64,000 bases of DNA from Solirubrobacterales bacterium (lineage in GTDB: Bacteria > Actinomycetota > Thermoleophilia > Solirubrobacterales > Solirubrobacteraceae): assembly GCA_003138355.1 (NCBI GenBank), contig PLFX01000004.1, positions 59,642 to 123,641 on the forward strand, in the 5' to 3' direction. Every line of letters starts with the position of its first letter. Positions within the stretch are counted from its first letter, which is position 1. The notes below the pieces were generated by a model. It ran no database searches. It was not told where the DNA came from and saw only the letters and a list, made by a program, of their open reading frames with translations. The translations under genes and the position numbers were made by a program. Of the stretch, positions 53,803 through 62,100 are shown piece after piece.

Positions 53803-54555
53803 ATGCAGCTGTTGCGACCAATCAGGGCTGTCTGTCGCGCACCGCTCGCGGATGCGGGCTTCACCCTGATCGAAACGATCATCGCTGTTGGGCTCGCGCT
53901 GCTCGTCCTGTGGCCCGTCTCGACCGTCCTGCTCAACACGCAGCAGGCCTCGTCCGGGACGATCCAACGCGCCGACGCGATTCAGACGGCCCAGGTCGGT
54001 CTGCGCTCGATGGACCAGCAGCTGCGCAACGCCTACGAGGTCGAGTTCCCGACCCAGAGTGCCAGCTGCTCGTCTCCGTGGTGCACCGCGATCTCGAGCG
54101 GCGTCCAGTACGCGAATGTCGTCGATGTGCTCACCCACAGTTCGAACAGCGTGAACACAACGACGCCGGACTCCGAGATCCGCTTCGACTGCACGCAGCC
54201 GAGCCCGACGATCACTGGCGATCGCGCATGTTACGAGTACATATGCACGGCGTCCTATAGCACCGGCTCGGGCTCGAGCTGCACGTCGTCGGGGCATCTC
54301 GTGATCGACGACCTCACGAACGCCACCAACAGCCAAGCGGGTGCGGTCTTCGCCTTTTGCTATCCGACCAGCGGGACAAGCGGCGGCTGCGCCACGCCCC
54401 CCACCGGTGCGTCTCGTCCGAGCTCGGCGATCGTCACGATCGACGTCCCCGCCGCCGGCACCCTCTCGACCCACACCCAGAACGGCGACCCGACGACGGT
54501 CCAGCTGACCGACACGGTCTATATGCAGAACCTCGACTCGAACTACGACTCATGA
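53803..54555 (+). CDS. Type IV pilin-like protein (PilW-like)
   Basis: A 250-residue prepilin: after a basic leader comes ADAGFTLIETIIAVGLALLV, the prepilin peptidase site (cleaved before Phe, with Glu at +5) and hydrophobic helix. The rest is a Ser/Thr-rich secreted domain with several Cys (ASCSSPWCTA, RACYEYICT, FCYP) likely in disulfides. The start is the ATG at 53803 within a longer frame. ATGA overlap to the next pilin-like gene. Base composition is less GC-rich than the neighbours. Confidence 0.85.
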   Translation: MQLLRPIRAVCRAPLADAGFTLIETIIAVGLALLVLWPVSTVLLNTQQASSGTIQRADAIQTAQVGLRSMDQQLRNAYEVEFPTQSASCSSPWCTAISSGVQYANVVDVLTHSSNSVNTTTPDSEIRFDCTQPSPTITGDRACYEYICTASYSTGSGSSCTSSGHLVIDDLTNATNSQAGAVFAFCYPTSGTSGGCATPPTGASRPSSAIVTIDVPAAGTLSTHTQNGDPTTVQLTDTVYMQNLDSNYDS

Positions 54556-55250
54556 GCACCCGCGCGCGCCTCAGTGATGAGAGCGGCCTGAGCCTTTACG
54601 AGGTGCTCGTCGCAATCCTCGTCCTCGTCGTCGGCTTGATGGGCGTTTACGTCTCGATTGGCACGACCAACGGCGCCGTCGCGGCGGGCGAGAACACCGT
54701 AGTGATCGCCCAGGCCGCCCAGCAGCAGCTCGAGAGCGTCGAGGCGCTGCCGTACGCGAGCATCGCCAACTCGTCCGAGCCGGTGCAAACCTCGACTACG
54801 GACAGCTCGAACCCCACCTACTACCTCACGAGCTGCGGCTCGAGTAGCTGCTCCTACTACGCGGGCCTCAGCAAGAGCGGCACCGCCGAGCCGATCGACT
54901 ACGACGCGACGAACGGCAAGGTCGCGCCCGGCCCGACCACGCAGGTCGTCGCCGATCCGAACGCTTCGACCTGCGCAAGCACGAACACATCCACTTGTCG
55001 AATTGTCGTCTCGGTCTACACGTTTATCACTAACGTCACTCCGTCAGAGGAATCCGCCTGCACCAATACAAGCTCGTGCTACAAGCGCATCACCGTCGCC
55101 GTCAAGAACGCCGGCCAGGGCCCGCCTCACCAGCCGTACTACCTCTCAACCTTGATCGGGCCAAAGGGCGGTGGCGGCTCGGGCAACCCACTCACGTCCG
55201 GCTCGACGACGTGCAATGACCAAGGACAGGCCGTAGTTTGCACTCACTGA
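54552..55250 (+). CDS. Type IV pilin-like protein (PilV-like)
   Basis: A 232-residue minor pilin with DESGLSLYEVLVAILVLVVG at its start, the prepilin cleavage site (Gly before Leu, Glu at +5) and N-terminal helix. The exported part is rich in Ser, Thr and Cys (LTSCGSSSCSYYAG, TCASTNTSTCR, TSSCYKR). Coupled to the first pilin-like gene by ATGA and overlapped at its end by the third. Confidence 0.85.
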   Translation: MSTRARLSDESGLSLYEVLVAILVLVVGLMGVYVSIGTTNGAVAAGENTVVIAQAAQQQLESVEALPYASIANSSEPVQTSTTDSSNPTYYLTSCGSSSCSYYAGLSKSGTAEPIDYDATNGKVAPGPTTQVVADPNASTCASTNTSTCRIVVSVYTFITNVTPSEESACTNTSSCYKRITVAVKNAGQGPPHQPYYLSTLIGPKGGGGSGNPLTSGSTTCNDQGQAVVCTH

Positions 55251-56551
55251 TCCCCAATCTTCTCCGCCGCCTGCGCAGCGATGAGCGTGGCTTCATCCTC
55301 GCGACCTCCGTGATCGTCCTGCTGGTCCTGCTACTGACGATGACCGCGTACACGCTTGCTGCGAGCAACAACACGACGACCGCCTCCCACACGGGCTCGA
55401 GCGCTCAGGCGCTCGCCGCTGCCCAGGCTGGTGAGCAGGCCGCCCTCTTCCGCGTCAACAACGCGCCGGGGAGCGGGGGCGCATCCTCCGGTAACGGCAC
55501 GCTCGGTGACGGCGCAACGTACTCATACACGGTTACCTCACTGACGTCTAGCTCATCGCCATGCACGGGCCTCTACGTATCGAGCCCGAACACGCTCAAC
55601 CAGGATTGCATCAGCTCGACCGGCACCGCCAACGGCGTAAAGCAGACCGTGGAGGAACGCATCGCCGGTTACGTTCCACAGACATCTCTCTTCCCTGTCA
55701 ACGGCATCTTCGCGATCAGCGGGCTGTCGACAACACAGATCAGTGGCACGTTCTCGCTCGGATCCAATGGCACCCTCAGTCTCACTGACGCTAACCTAAG
55801 CGCCTTGAGCGGCCAGATCGAGTACCTAGCTGGCGACCTGCAGCAGTCACAGAATGCTGGCGAGCAATGTACTGGGACCTGTACGCCCGTGGTGGAATCC
55901 AGCCCCGGGATTACCGTGCCGTCGGTGGCCGACAGCGTGTACGCCGGAGCAAAGACCACAAATAGCGACATGACCGGCATTACCCTCGTAAATGCCAGCT
56001 ACAGCTCGTCAACGTACATCCTGACGGCTACAAATAACTCCGCGTCGGCGACCTTCTCGCCCGGCACTTACTACTTCTGCGGCATCAATGTCGGCGGCTT
56101 CAGCAATTTCGCGCTCAACACGACGGGCAGCGGGATTGTGCGCATATACATAGACTCGTCGTACCGATCGGGGTCGCCTTGCACCGCCGGCCTAGGCAAT
56201 ATCTACGGTGCTGGCAACTCCACCGCGTCGATCAATTCCAGCGGCACATCGAGCAATCTGCAGCTCTACTTCTACGGCCAGCCGGGATGCACGGGGACCA
56301 GCTGTCCGCCTGCGATCACCAATATGAACGCGACCACCATGGTCGCGGATGTGTTTGCCCCTAATTCCTACATGGATCCCACGTCCTTGACCCTCGATGG
56401 CGCCTTGGTCGTCGGCGATTTGACCGACCAGGGCGCTCTCACCGCGACGTATCAGCAGCCCAGTAGCAGCGGGTCGGGCTCGGGCAGCTCGACGTTCTAC
56501 CCAACCGCGACGGCAGTCTGCCCGAACAGCTACGCGACCACGGGTTGCTAG
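55238..56551 (+). CDS. PilX-like pilus assembly protein
   Basis: A 437-residue protein beginning RLRSDERGFILATSVIVLLV, a PilX-type N-terminal helix without a standard Glu at +5, followed by an Ala-rich stalk (SSAQALAAAQAGEQAALFRV) and a large Ser/Thr/Asn-rich beta-type exported domain with paired Cys. It starts at a TTG inside the previous gene, a 13-base overlap. The lower GC and codon use in 55600-56500 set it apart from the chromosome around it. Confidence 0.8.
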   Translation: MHSLIPNLLRRLRSDERGFILATSVIVLLVLLLTMTAYTLAASNNTTTASHTGSSAQALAAAQAGEQAALFRVNNAPGSGGASSGNGTLGDGATYSYTVTSLTSSSSPCTGLYVSSPNTLNQDCISSTGTANGVKQTVEERIAGYVPQTSLFPVNGIFAISGLSTTQISGTFSLGSNGTLSLTDANLSALSGQIEYLAGDLQQSQNAGEQCTGTCTPVVESSPGITVPSVADSVYAGAKTTNSDMTGITLVNASYSSSTYILTATNNSASATFSPGTYYFCGINVGGFSNFALNTTGSGIVRIYIDSSYRSGSPCTAGLGNIYGAGNSTASINSSGTSSNLQLYFYGQPGCTGTSCPPAITNMNATTMVADVFAPNSYMDPTSLTLDGALVVGDLTDQGALTATYQQPSSSGSGSGSSTFYPTATAVCPNSYATTGC

Positions 56552-56570
56552 CTCGCGCGGCGCGCGCGCG

Positions 56571-56586
56571 GTCGCGGAGCCGCGAC
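56571..56586. terminator. Palindrome after the pilin-like operon
   Basis: GTCGCGG-AG-CCGCGAC, seven-base arms, 19 bases after the PilX-like stop. It may terminate the pilin operon or serve as part of the operator of the following toxin-antitoxin promoter. Confidence 0.4.
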
Positions 56587-56621
56587 GGGATCTTGACGGG
56601 ATAGCGACGTGGCGGTACGCT
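56584..56621 (+). promoter_or_regulatory. Promoter and candidate operator of the xre-res pair
   Basis: TTGACG (56593-56598), 17 bases, TACGCT (56616-56621), the best -35/-10 pair in the window. Two direct repeats GACGGGAT (56584-56591 and 56595-56602) spaced by 11 bp, one helical turn, flank and overlap the -35. This is a plausible site for the Xre antitoxin to repress its own promoter. Seven bases separate the -10 from the ATG at 56629. Confidence 0.65.
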
Positions 56622-56628
56622 CTTGCCA

Positions 56629-56967
56629 ATGGCAACGGCATTCGCAGAAGAAGCTGTCCGCATCCACGATTCGGCACACCTTTCGGACGTCCTGATCGGT
56701 GAGGCGGTCGGCGCGGCGCCGAGCACGGTCCGCGACTGGCTGAACGGTCGCAGCTCGCCAACCGGCGCCCGCGCTCGGCGCGTGGCAGACCTGAGCGCGA
56801 TCACTGATCGCCTCGCGAGGGTGATCGATCCAAACTACATCCAGGTGTGGCTCCTGAAGCCGATCGAGGCGCTCGATGACCGGCGCCCGATCGAGCTGAT
56901 CGCCCGCGGGCAGGCTACCGCCGTCGCTCGCGTCATCTCAGGCCTAGAGTCGCCCGGCGCGTCATAG
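56629..56967 (+). CDS. Xre/MbcA-type antitoxin
   Basis: Antitoxin of 112 residues. N-terminal half is a helix-turn-helix (LSDVLIGEAVGAAPSTVRDW, LNGRSSPTG); C-terminal half is the toxin-binding MbcA/ParS/Xre domain, with IQVWLLKPIEALDDRRPIEL and VARVISGLESPGAS at the very end, whose last residues plug the toxin active site in known pairs. Start at the leaderless ATG rather than the TTG at 56623. Seven bases before the RES gene. Confidence 0.9.
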   Translation: MATAFAEEAVRIHDSAHLSDVLIGEAVGAAPSTVRDWLNGRSSPTGARARRVADLSAITDRLARVIDPNYIQVWLLKPIEALDDRRPIELIARGQATAVARVISGLESPGAS

Positions 56968-56973
56968 CGCGAC

Positions 56974-57519
56974 GTGGCGCTCGATGTCGAGCTGGCGACC
57001 TTCACGGGACAGTGGTTTCGCCAAACGCCGGTAGGCGTCCGCGCAGACACGCGCCCCTTCCCGCCTGATGACAACCGCTGGCAGCGCGGCAGCGTCGTCG
57101 ACGCTGTGTACTTCGCGCTCGATCACGCCGGTGTCTGGGCGGAGTGGTACCGCCATCTCGCTGAACGCGGTCTACCCCGGCACGCCGCACTGCCGCGCTG
57201 GCTGTGGACCGCCGAAGTCCCCGCGATCGAGCTCGTCGATCTGCGTAGCGCGCGGCAGCTCGCCCGCGCCGGCCTCGGGATCCCAACCCCCGGCAGGCGC
57301 ACCTGGCCACCCTTTCAAGCCGTAGGCGAGCAGCTCTACGCCGACGGCTACATCGGGCTCGTGTCGCGAAGCGCAGCGCGACCGGCAAGCTTCGTGGCCT
57401 GCGTGTTCCACCAGCCTCCATCCCGTGGAAACCCGGACTGGGGCATCCCCGTGACGATCGCCTACGGAGACCCCGAGACGATCACCGATCCGCCGCTGCC
57501 CACGGGAGTGCGCACGTAG
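56974..57519 (+). CDS. RES domain toxin (NAD+-degrading type)
   Basis: The 181-residue protein has the RES-domain landmarks: Arg in WFRQTPVGVRADTRPF, Glu in YFALDHAGVWAEWYRHL, and Ser in GLVSRSAARPASFVACVF. Family members such as MbcT of Mycobacterium tuberculosis break down NAD+. The cognate Xre antitoxin is just upstream. The GTG at 56974 fits the domain start. The gene is intact. Confidence 0.88.
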   Translation: MALDVELATFTGQWFRQTPVGVRADTRPFPPDDNRWQRGSVVDAVYFALDHAGVWAEWYRHLAERGLPRHAALPRWLWTAEVPAIELVDLRSARQLARAGLGIPTPGRRTWPPFQAVGEQLYADGYIGLVSRSAARPASFVACVFHQPPSRGNPDWGIPVTIAYGDPETITDPPLPTGVRT

Positions 57520-57573
57520 GCCCACCGCTCCGTGCCTGACGCCTGGAGCCACGGCTGCCTCGGCCGTTTCTCA

Positions 57574-57612
57574 TGCCGGAGGAGGGACTCGAACCCCGAC
57601 ACGCGGATTATG
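57574..57612 (-). repeat. tRNA 3'-half fragment, attachment-site scar (copy 1)
   Basis: Minus strand reads a tRNA from anticodon CAT to the 3' end (CATAATCCGCGTGTCGGGG, then TTCGAGTCCCTCCTCCGGCA), 39 bases. It matches copy 2 at 62012-62051 except for one missing G. The sequence stops matching any tRNA exactly at the anticodon, and no 5' half or acceptor mate follows. This is the usual relic of tyrosine-recombinase integration in a tRNA gene (Met or Ile2 type). Confidence 0.75.
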
Positions 57613-57669
57613 CTCGGGCTTACTTGTCCAGGTCGCTGGTCGTGCGCCGCGCGCTTCAGCCGCAACCGC

Positions 57670-58092
57670 CTACAGCGAGCCGGCCGGCGCGAGCCATTGG
57701 GAGTCAAAGACCAGCCCGGTGAGCTCGCCGAGCACGTCGTAGTCGCGGTCGTAGTGGAGCACACCCGCACCGTTGACGTGGGCGCACGCAGCGATCAACA
57801 AGTCCGATGGGGACGCGCTGCGATGGTGACCGCGACGCGCGAGCTCGCGTTGAGCGTCAAGTGCCGCGTCCTCGACTTGAGCATCTATCCTCAAACGCGG
57901 CAGCTGCAGAAGGTCGGCAAGCAGCTCCGCATGATCGGCGGCGCCGCGCGCCGACCACCCAGCTTCGAGCAGAAACGGCGCGCAGACCGCGATCTCGCCA
58001 TCCTCGAACATGCTCGCGATCTGGGCGCGACGATCCTGCGCGAGTGCCGCTAGGTCCAAGCGCGCCCAGGCGGAGTTGTCGAGCAGCAGCAC
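57670..58092 (-). CDS. VapC-type PIN domain toxin
   Basis: PIN ribonuclease of 140 residues with the metal-binding acidic residues: Asp5 in LLLDNSAW, Glu in PFLLEAGWS, Asp in SASPSDLLIAACA and Asp in LHYDRDYDVL. It probably cleaves tRNA or other RNA when freed from its antitoxin. The GTG start is four bases after the vapB stop. Confidence 0.88.
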   Translation of the reverse strand: MLLLDNSAWARLDLAALAQDRRAQIASMFEDGEIAVCAPFLLEAGWSARGAADHAELLADLLQLPRLRIDAQVEDAALDAQRELARRGHHRSASPSDLLIAACAHVNGAGVLHYDRDYDVLGELTGLVFDSQWLAPAGSL

Positions 58093-58096
58093 CGAC

Positions 58097-58363
58097 TCAG
58101 ATCTCGAGACCGAGCCGCTTCACGCGATCGGCTGCCTCGGGATCCTGCCCCAGGGAGCGCCCACGCACGCGGTCAGCCAGACGTCGCCGCGCCGCCTGCG
58201 TGGACGCAGACGCGCCCCTCAGCCGTGTAAGCCGCGCGCGCGCCCCATCCTCGACCAGACCACCAAGATCGGGACGCCGACCCTCAAGCGCCGCGACCTC
58301 ATCAAGCAGCGCTGCACGCTCCGGGGTAAGGGTGACCATCTGACGCGGGTGGCGGGTCGGCAC
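58097..58363 (-). CDS. VapB-type antitoxin
   Basis: A basic protein of 88 residues with a ribbon-helix-helix-like pattern at its start (MVTLTPERAALLDEVAALEG, then RPDLGGLVEDGARARL) and a charged C-terminus that would wrap VapC. TACACT on the minus strand (58370-58375) is six bases before the GTG at 58363, so translation is likely leaderless from there; the in-frame ATG at 58339 is another option. Confidence 0.8.
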   Translation of the reverse strand: MPTRHPRQMVTLTPERAALLDEVAALEGRRPDLGGLVEDGARARLTRLRGASASTQAARRRLADRVRGRSLGQDPEAADRVKRLGLEI

Positions 58364-58369
58364 CAACGA

Positions 58370-58375
58370 AGTGTA
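58370..58375 (-). promoter_or_regulatory. -10 box of vapBC
   Basis: TACACT on the minus strand, six bases before the GTG of vapB; no Shine-Dalgarno sequence. Confidence 0.45.
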
Positions 58376-58549
58376 TCACCATGTTGCACCGGGATCGTGA
58401 GTGTTGCCGCTGCCACGTCCTCATGCTGTATGCGCGGGCGCTCACCCGTCGTCATCGTCTGGTCCGAGCCTCCGTCAAAGGTAAAGCGCACAGCACGGTG
58501 GCTATCGCCTCCAGGCTCGCTGCGAGAACTACGGAGAGCGGATAGGGCG

Positions 58550-58577
58550 TAATCCCGATCCGATTAGCGGGTAATAC
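58550..58577 (+). promoter_or_regulatory. Inverted repeat and -10 box upstream of cysE-cysK-sufS
   Basis: TAATC-N7-GATTA (58550-58566) is a perfect inverted repeat, followed by TAATAC (58572-58577) as -10. The repeat covers where the -35 would be, so a protein bound there would block the promoter. An Rrf2-type regulator (CymR or IscR class) would fit a cysteine/Fe-S operon, but this is inference. The 242-bp gap 58367-58608 holds no gene. Confidence 0.45.
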
Positions 58578-58608
58578 GGTTGGCGGGCTCCGTGGCACGC
58601 CACGAAGA

Positions 58609-59460
58609 TTGCGTGCTTACATGGCCGCAAAGGCGCGAACTGACCGGCTGCTGACGTCGCTCGAGCGAGAGCACCGCGAGCATGGTCTACCGCTTGGGCT
58701 GCGCGAGCTCGCTGGGCGATTCATCTACACGACGCTGGGGCTGCTCTTCCCTCACTTCGCCACCCAGCCGCACGCGCGTCACGAGGAGCTCGCCGGCGAG
58801 CTCTACGCGCTCGGCGGGATCCTCGACCGCGCGCTCGGCGAAAGCGACGCTGAACGCGCCGCGGTGATCGAGCATTTCTATTCGCGCCTATCATGGCTGC
58901 GCGAGGCGCTGCTGCTCGACGCCACCGCGATCTACGAGGGCGATCCGGCGGCGGAGAGCCTCGATGAGGTGATCCTCGCCTACCCGGGCTTCCTCGCGAT
59001 CGCCACCTACCGCTTCGCGCACGAGCTGCGCGGACGCGCTGAGCTGTTCCCACGCCTCGTGGCGGAGGTCGCACACACGGCGACCGGGATCGACATCCAC
59101 CCGGGCGCGGAGATCGGCGCGTCGTTTGCGATCGACCACGGCACGGGCGTCGTGATCGGCGAGACCGCCGTGCTCGGCGATCGTGTCCGGCTCTACCAGG
59201 GCGTGACGCTCGGCGCGGCGCGGGTCGGCCGCGGGCTCGAGCACTCCAAGCGCCATCCGACGATCGGCGATGACGTCGTGATCTATGCGAACGCGACGAT
59301 CCTCGGCGGCGAGACGGTGATCGGCCACGGCAGTCGCATCGGCGGCAACGTCTGGCTCACGCACAGCGTGCCCCCGTTCTCGGTTGTCACACCCGCAACC
59401 CGCATCGACCGCCGCGAGGCAGACGCCGCAACCGACGATCTCATCGAATTCAACATCTGA
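58609..59460 (+). CDS. cysE: Serine O-acetyltransferase, EpsC type
   Basis: Makes O-acetylserine from serine and acetyl-CoA, the entry to cysteine. The 283-residue protein has a long helical N-terminal domain with [19 protein letters not shown] and a left-handed beta-helix of hexapeptide repeats: [59 protein letters not shown]. The TTG at 58609 opens the frame; the ATG at 58621 is equally possible. cysK follows eight bases downstream. Confidence 0.94.
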   Translation: MRAYMAAKARTDRLLTSLEREHREHGLPLGLRELAGRFIYTTLGLLFPHFATQPHARHEELAGELYALGGILDRALGESDAERAAVIEHFYSRLSWLREALLLDATAIYEGDPAAESLDEVILAYPGFLAIATYRFAHELRGRAELFPRLVAEVAHTATGIDIHPGAEIGASFAIDHGTGVVIGETAVLGDRVRLYQGVTLGAARVGRGLEHSKRHPTIGDDVVIYANATILGGETVIGHGSRIGGNVWLTHSVPPFSVVTPATRIDRREADAATDDLIEFNI

Positions 59461-59468
59461 GGAGCGAC

Positions 59469-60440
59469 ATGAGGTTCAACAGCATCATTGAAACGATCGG
59501 CAACACGCCACACGTGCGAATCAACCGCCTGTTCGGCGATCGCGTGGCGGTCTGGGTGAAGCTCGAGCGCGCAAACCCGGGCGGCAGTATCAAGGACCGG
59601 ATCGGCCTCTCGATGATCGAGGACGCTGAGCGTCGCGGTCTGCTCGGACCGGACAGCCTGATCGTCGAGCCGACCTCAGGCAACACCGGCGTCGGGCTCG
59701 CGATTGTCGCCGCCGTGAAGGGCTACCGGCTGCTGCTCGTGATGCCGGAGTCGATGTCGATCGAGCGCCGGCGTCTGTTCGCCGTCTACGGCGCCGATCT
59801 CGAGCTGACACCGCGCGAGCTCGGCATGAAGGGCGCGATCGAGCGCGCCAACGCGATCGTCGAGCACACGCCGAACGCCTGGATGCCGCAGCAGTTCGAC
59901 AACCCGGCGAACGTCGAGATTCACCGCACGGCGACGGCGCAGGAGATCCTTGCCGACTTCCCCGACGGGATCGACTTCCTGATCACAGGCGTCGGCACCG
60001 GCGGGCACATCAGCGGCGTCAGCGAGGTGCTCAAGGCGCACTTCCCGACGCTGCAGACCTTCGCGGTCGAGCCCGAGAAGTCACCGGTCATCAGCGGTGG
60101 CGAGCCGGGTCCGCACCGCCTGCAGGGGATCGGCGCCGGCTTCATCCCAGAGAACCTGCATCTCGACGCGATCGACGGCGTGATCCAGGTGAGCGAGGAG
60201 GAGGCGTTCGCCTATGCGGTCAGGGTCGCCCGCGAAGAGGGCATCTTCGTCGGGCCGTCCTCGGGCGCCGCGCTCGCGGGCGTCGCCAAGAAGCTGCCCG
60301 ACATCCCCGACGGCAGCAGGGTGCTGACCTTCTCCTTCGACACCGGCGAGCGGTACTTCTCGGTCGAGGGCCTGTTCGACAGCGATGGCGGCACGGTCCG
60401 CGCGAAGGTCGCGGAGGCTCACGCCGGGGCGCATGCCTAG
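59469..60440 (+). CDS. cysK: Cysteine synthase A
   Basis: PLP enzyme joining O-acetylserine and sulfide. The 323-residue protein shows [16 protein letters not shown], the PLP Lys in [54 protein letters not shown] and [14 protein letters not shown]. The ribosome-binding site GAGGAG is close to the ATG. Overlaps sufS by eight bases, which ties cysteine supply to its use by SufS. Confidence 0.96.
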   Translation: MRFNSIIETIGNTPHVRINRLFGDRVAVWVKLERANPGGSIKDRIGLSMIEDAERRGLLGPDSLIVEPTSGNTGVGLAIVAAVKGYRLLLVMPESMSIERRRLFAVYGADLELTPRELGMKGAIERANAIVEHTPNAWMPQQFDNPANVEIHRTATAQEILADFPDGIDFLITGVGTGGHISGVSEVLKAHFPTLQTFAVEPEKSPVISGGEPGPHRLQGIGAGFIPENLHLDAIDGVIQVSEEEAFAYAVRVAREEGIFVGPSSGAALAGVAKKLPDIPDGSRVLTFSFDTGERYFSVEGLFDSDGGTVRAKVAEAHAGAHA

Positions 60441-61677
60441 CGACTCGGCGATCGCTGAAGTGGCCTTCGACGCGCAGGCAGTGCGCGCCGACTTCCCGAT
60501 CCTGGGCGAGATCGTCAACGGACTGCCGCTCGTCTGGCTCGACAGCGCCGCAACGACGCAGAAGCCCGCGGTGGTGCTCGAGCGTCTCGACCACTTCTAC
60601 CGGCACGAGAACTCGAACATCCACCGCGGCGCGCACGAGCTCGCCTCGCGCGCGACCGACGCCTACGAGCAGGCCCGTACGACCGCGGCCGACTTTCTGG
60701 GCGCCGGCGGACGCGAGGAGATCGTGTTCGTTCGCGGCACGACCGAGGCGATCAACGTCGTCGCACACGCGTGGGGGCGCCACCATCTCGGCCCCGGCGA
60801 TGAGGTTCTGATCACCTGGCTCGAGCATCACGCGAACATCGTGCCCTGGCAGCAGCTCTGTCAGGCAACCGGCGCCCGGCTGCGCGTCGCGCCGATCGAC
60901 GACAGCGGCCAGCTGGTGCTCGAGGAGTATGAGCAGCTGCTGTCTGAGCGGACGCGAATCGTCGCCTTCGCCCACGTCTCCAACGTGCTCGGCACGATCC
61001 TCCCGGCGCGCGAGATGACCGAGCTCGCCCACCGTCACGGCGCGCACGTCCTGATCGACGGCGCCCAGGCGGTCTCGCATATGCCGGTCGACGTCACCGC
61101 GCTCGACTGCGACTGGTACGCGTTCTCCGGTCACAAGGTCTTCGGGCCGACCGGGATCGGGGTGCTGTACGGCAAGTTGGGCATGCTCAACACGATGGCT
61201 CCCTGGCAGGGCGGCGGGAGCACGATCCGCGACGTTACCTTCGAGCGCACCCTCTACAAGCCACCGCCGTCGCGGCTCGAGCCCGGGACCGCGAGCATCG
61301 CCGACGCTGTTGCCCTCGGCGCCGCACTCGACTACCTGACCGCTGTCGGGATCGACCGCGTCGCTCGCCACGAGCAGGAGCTCGTGGCCCACGCGGGCGA
61401 GGCGCTGAGCGCCGTGCCGGGCCTGAAGCTGATCGGTACCGCCCCCGAGAAGGCAGGCGTGATCTCCTTCGTCCTCGACGGTGTCGCGCCCTCGACGATC
61501 GGCCGGGCCCTCGACGCCGAGGGGATCGCCGTACGCGCAGGCCATCACTGCGCCCAGCCAACTGTGCGCCGCTTCGGCCACGAGGCCACCGTCCGGGCCT
61601 CGCTCGCCCTCTACAACACGCGCCAGGACATCGATGCGCTCGTCGCCGTGATCGAGCGGCTGGCCAGCCGCTCGTGA
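60433..61677 (+). CDS. sufS: Cysteine desulfurase, SufS/CsdA type
   Basis: Takes sulfur from cysteine for Fe-S clusters. The 414-residue fold type I PLP enzyme shows [56 protein letters not shown], the PLP Lys in [18 protein letters not shown] and the active Cys loop [16 protein letters not shown]. The ATG at 60433 inside the cysK end is chosen over the longer frame. No sufB, sufC, sufD or sufU follows: the operon ends at the integration scar. Confidence 0.95.
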   Translation: MPSDSAIAEVAFDAQAVRADFPILGEIVNGLPLVWLDSAATTQKPAVVLERLDHFYRHENSNIHRGAHELASRATDAYEQARTTAADFLGAGGREEIVFVRGTTEAINVVAHAWGRHHLGPGDEVLITWLEHHANIVPWQQLCQATGARLRVAPIDDSGQLVLEEYEQLLSERTRIVAFAHVSNVLGTILPAREMTELAHRHGAHVLIDGAQAVSHMPVDVTALDCDWYAFSGHKVFGPTGIGVLYGKLGMLNTMAPWQGGGSTIRDVTFERTLYKPPPSRLEPGTASIADAVALGAALDYLTAVGIDRVARHEQELVAHAGEALSAVPGLKLIGTAPEKAGVISFVLDGVAPSTIGRALDAEGIAVRAGHHCAQPTVRRFGHEATVRASLALYNTRQDIDALVAVIERLASRS

Positions 61678-62011
61678 GCCGCCTAACCGCTGCAGCCCCG
61701 CACCCGCGAGCTGCTCGCTGACGAGCGCGTCAACCGCCCGGCTTCCGGAGCGCCAAGAGGTGGCGGTGACCGGCTCGTTCGCGGCCGTCAGACTCGTCGC
61801 GGTCGCGGCACCGGCCCTACTCGCGATCTACTGCGAGGACGCGGCTGCGCTTGGCGACGCGCTCGAACTACTGCGCGCCGACCAGGGCGCGAACGTCGCG
61901 CTCCTGCGCGCGTTCGATCAAGTCGTTCGAGCGCACCGACGATCGAGACGACGGCATCCGCTAGTCGCTCCATCCCCAGTAAACACGGGCGATTCCAGCG
62001 CTTCTTTGCGA
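61678..62011. other. Gap after sufS with no convincing gene
   Basis: A plus-strand frame from the GTG at 61760 reads VAVTGSFAAVRLVAVAAPAL and an acidic/Leu-rich segment, then runs into the tRNA fragment as nonsense (CRRRDSNPRHADY is a translated tRNA). It may be a gene cut by integration, or chance in GC-rich DNA. No promoter or ribosome-binding site is clear. Confidence 0.4.
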
Positions 62012-62051
62012 TGCCGGAGGAGGGACTCGAACCCCCGACACGCGGATTATG
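62012..62051 (-). repeat. tRNA 3'-half fragment, attachment site beside the integrase (copy 2)
   Basis: Minus strand gives positions 34-73 of a tRNA with anticodon CAT: anticodon-loop end, TCCGC stem, variable loop GTGTC, T arm GGGGG-TTCGAGT-CCCTC, acceptor CTCCGGC and discriminator A. No 5' half is present. The integrase stop is 50 bases to the right. By polarity the intact tRNA should lie at the far, right-hand end of the element, beyond the window. Confidence 0.8.
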
Positions 62052-62100
62052 ATTCGTCGCCGGGAGTGGCGCTGAGTGGCGTCGGTTCCAGAAGTGCCTG

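Noticed and set aside
57532..58053. Plus-strand open frame containing CRRRDSNPDTRIM
   Set aside because: This peptide is a translated tRNA fragment, and the rest is antisense to vapC.
58219..58491. 90-residue minus-strand frame overlapping vapB
   Set aside because: Out of frame with vapB over most of its length, no start signals, and Arg-rich shadow-type composition after the first 40 residues.
58367..58608. Possible riboswitch or leader RNA before cysE
   Set aside because: The predicted transcript start near 58583 leaves too short a leader, and no known aptamer pattern is visible.
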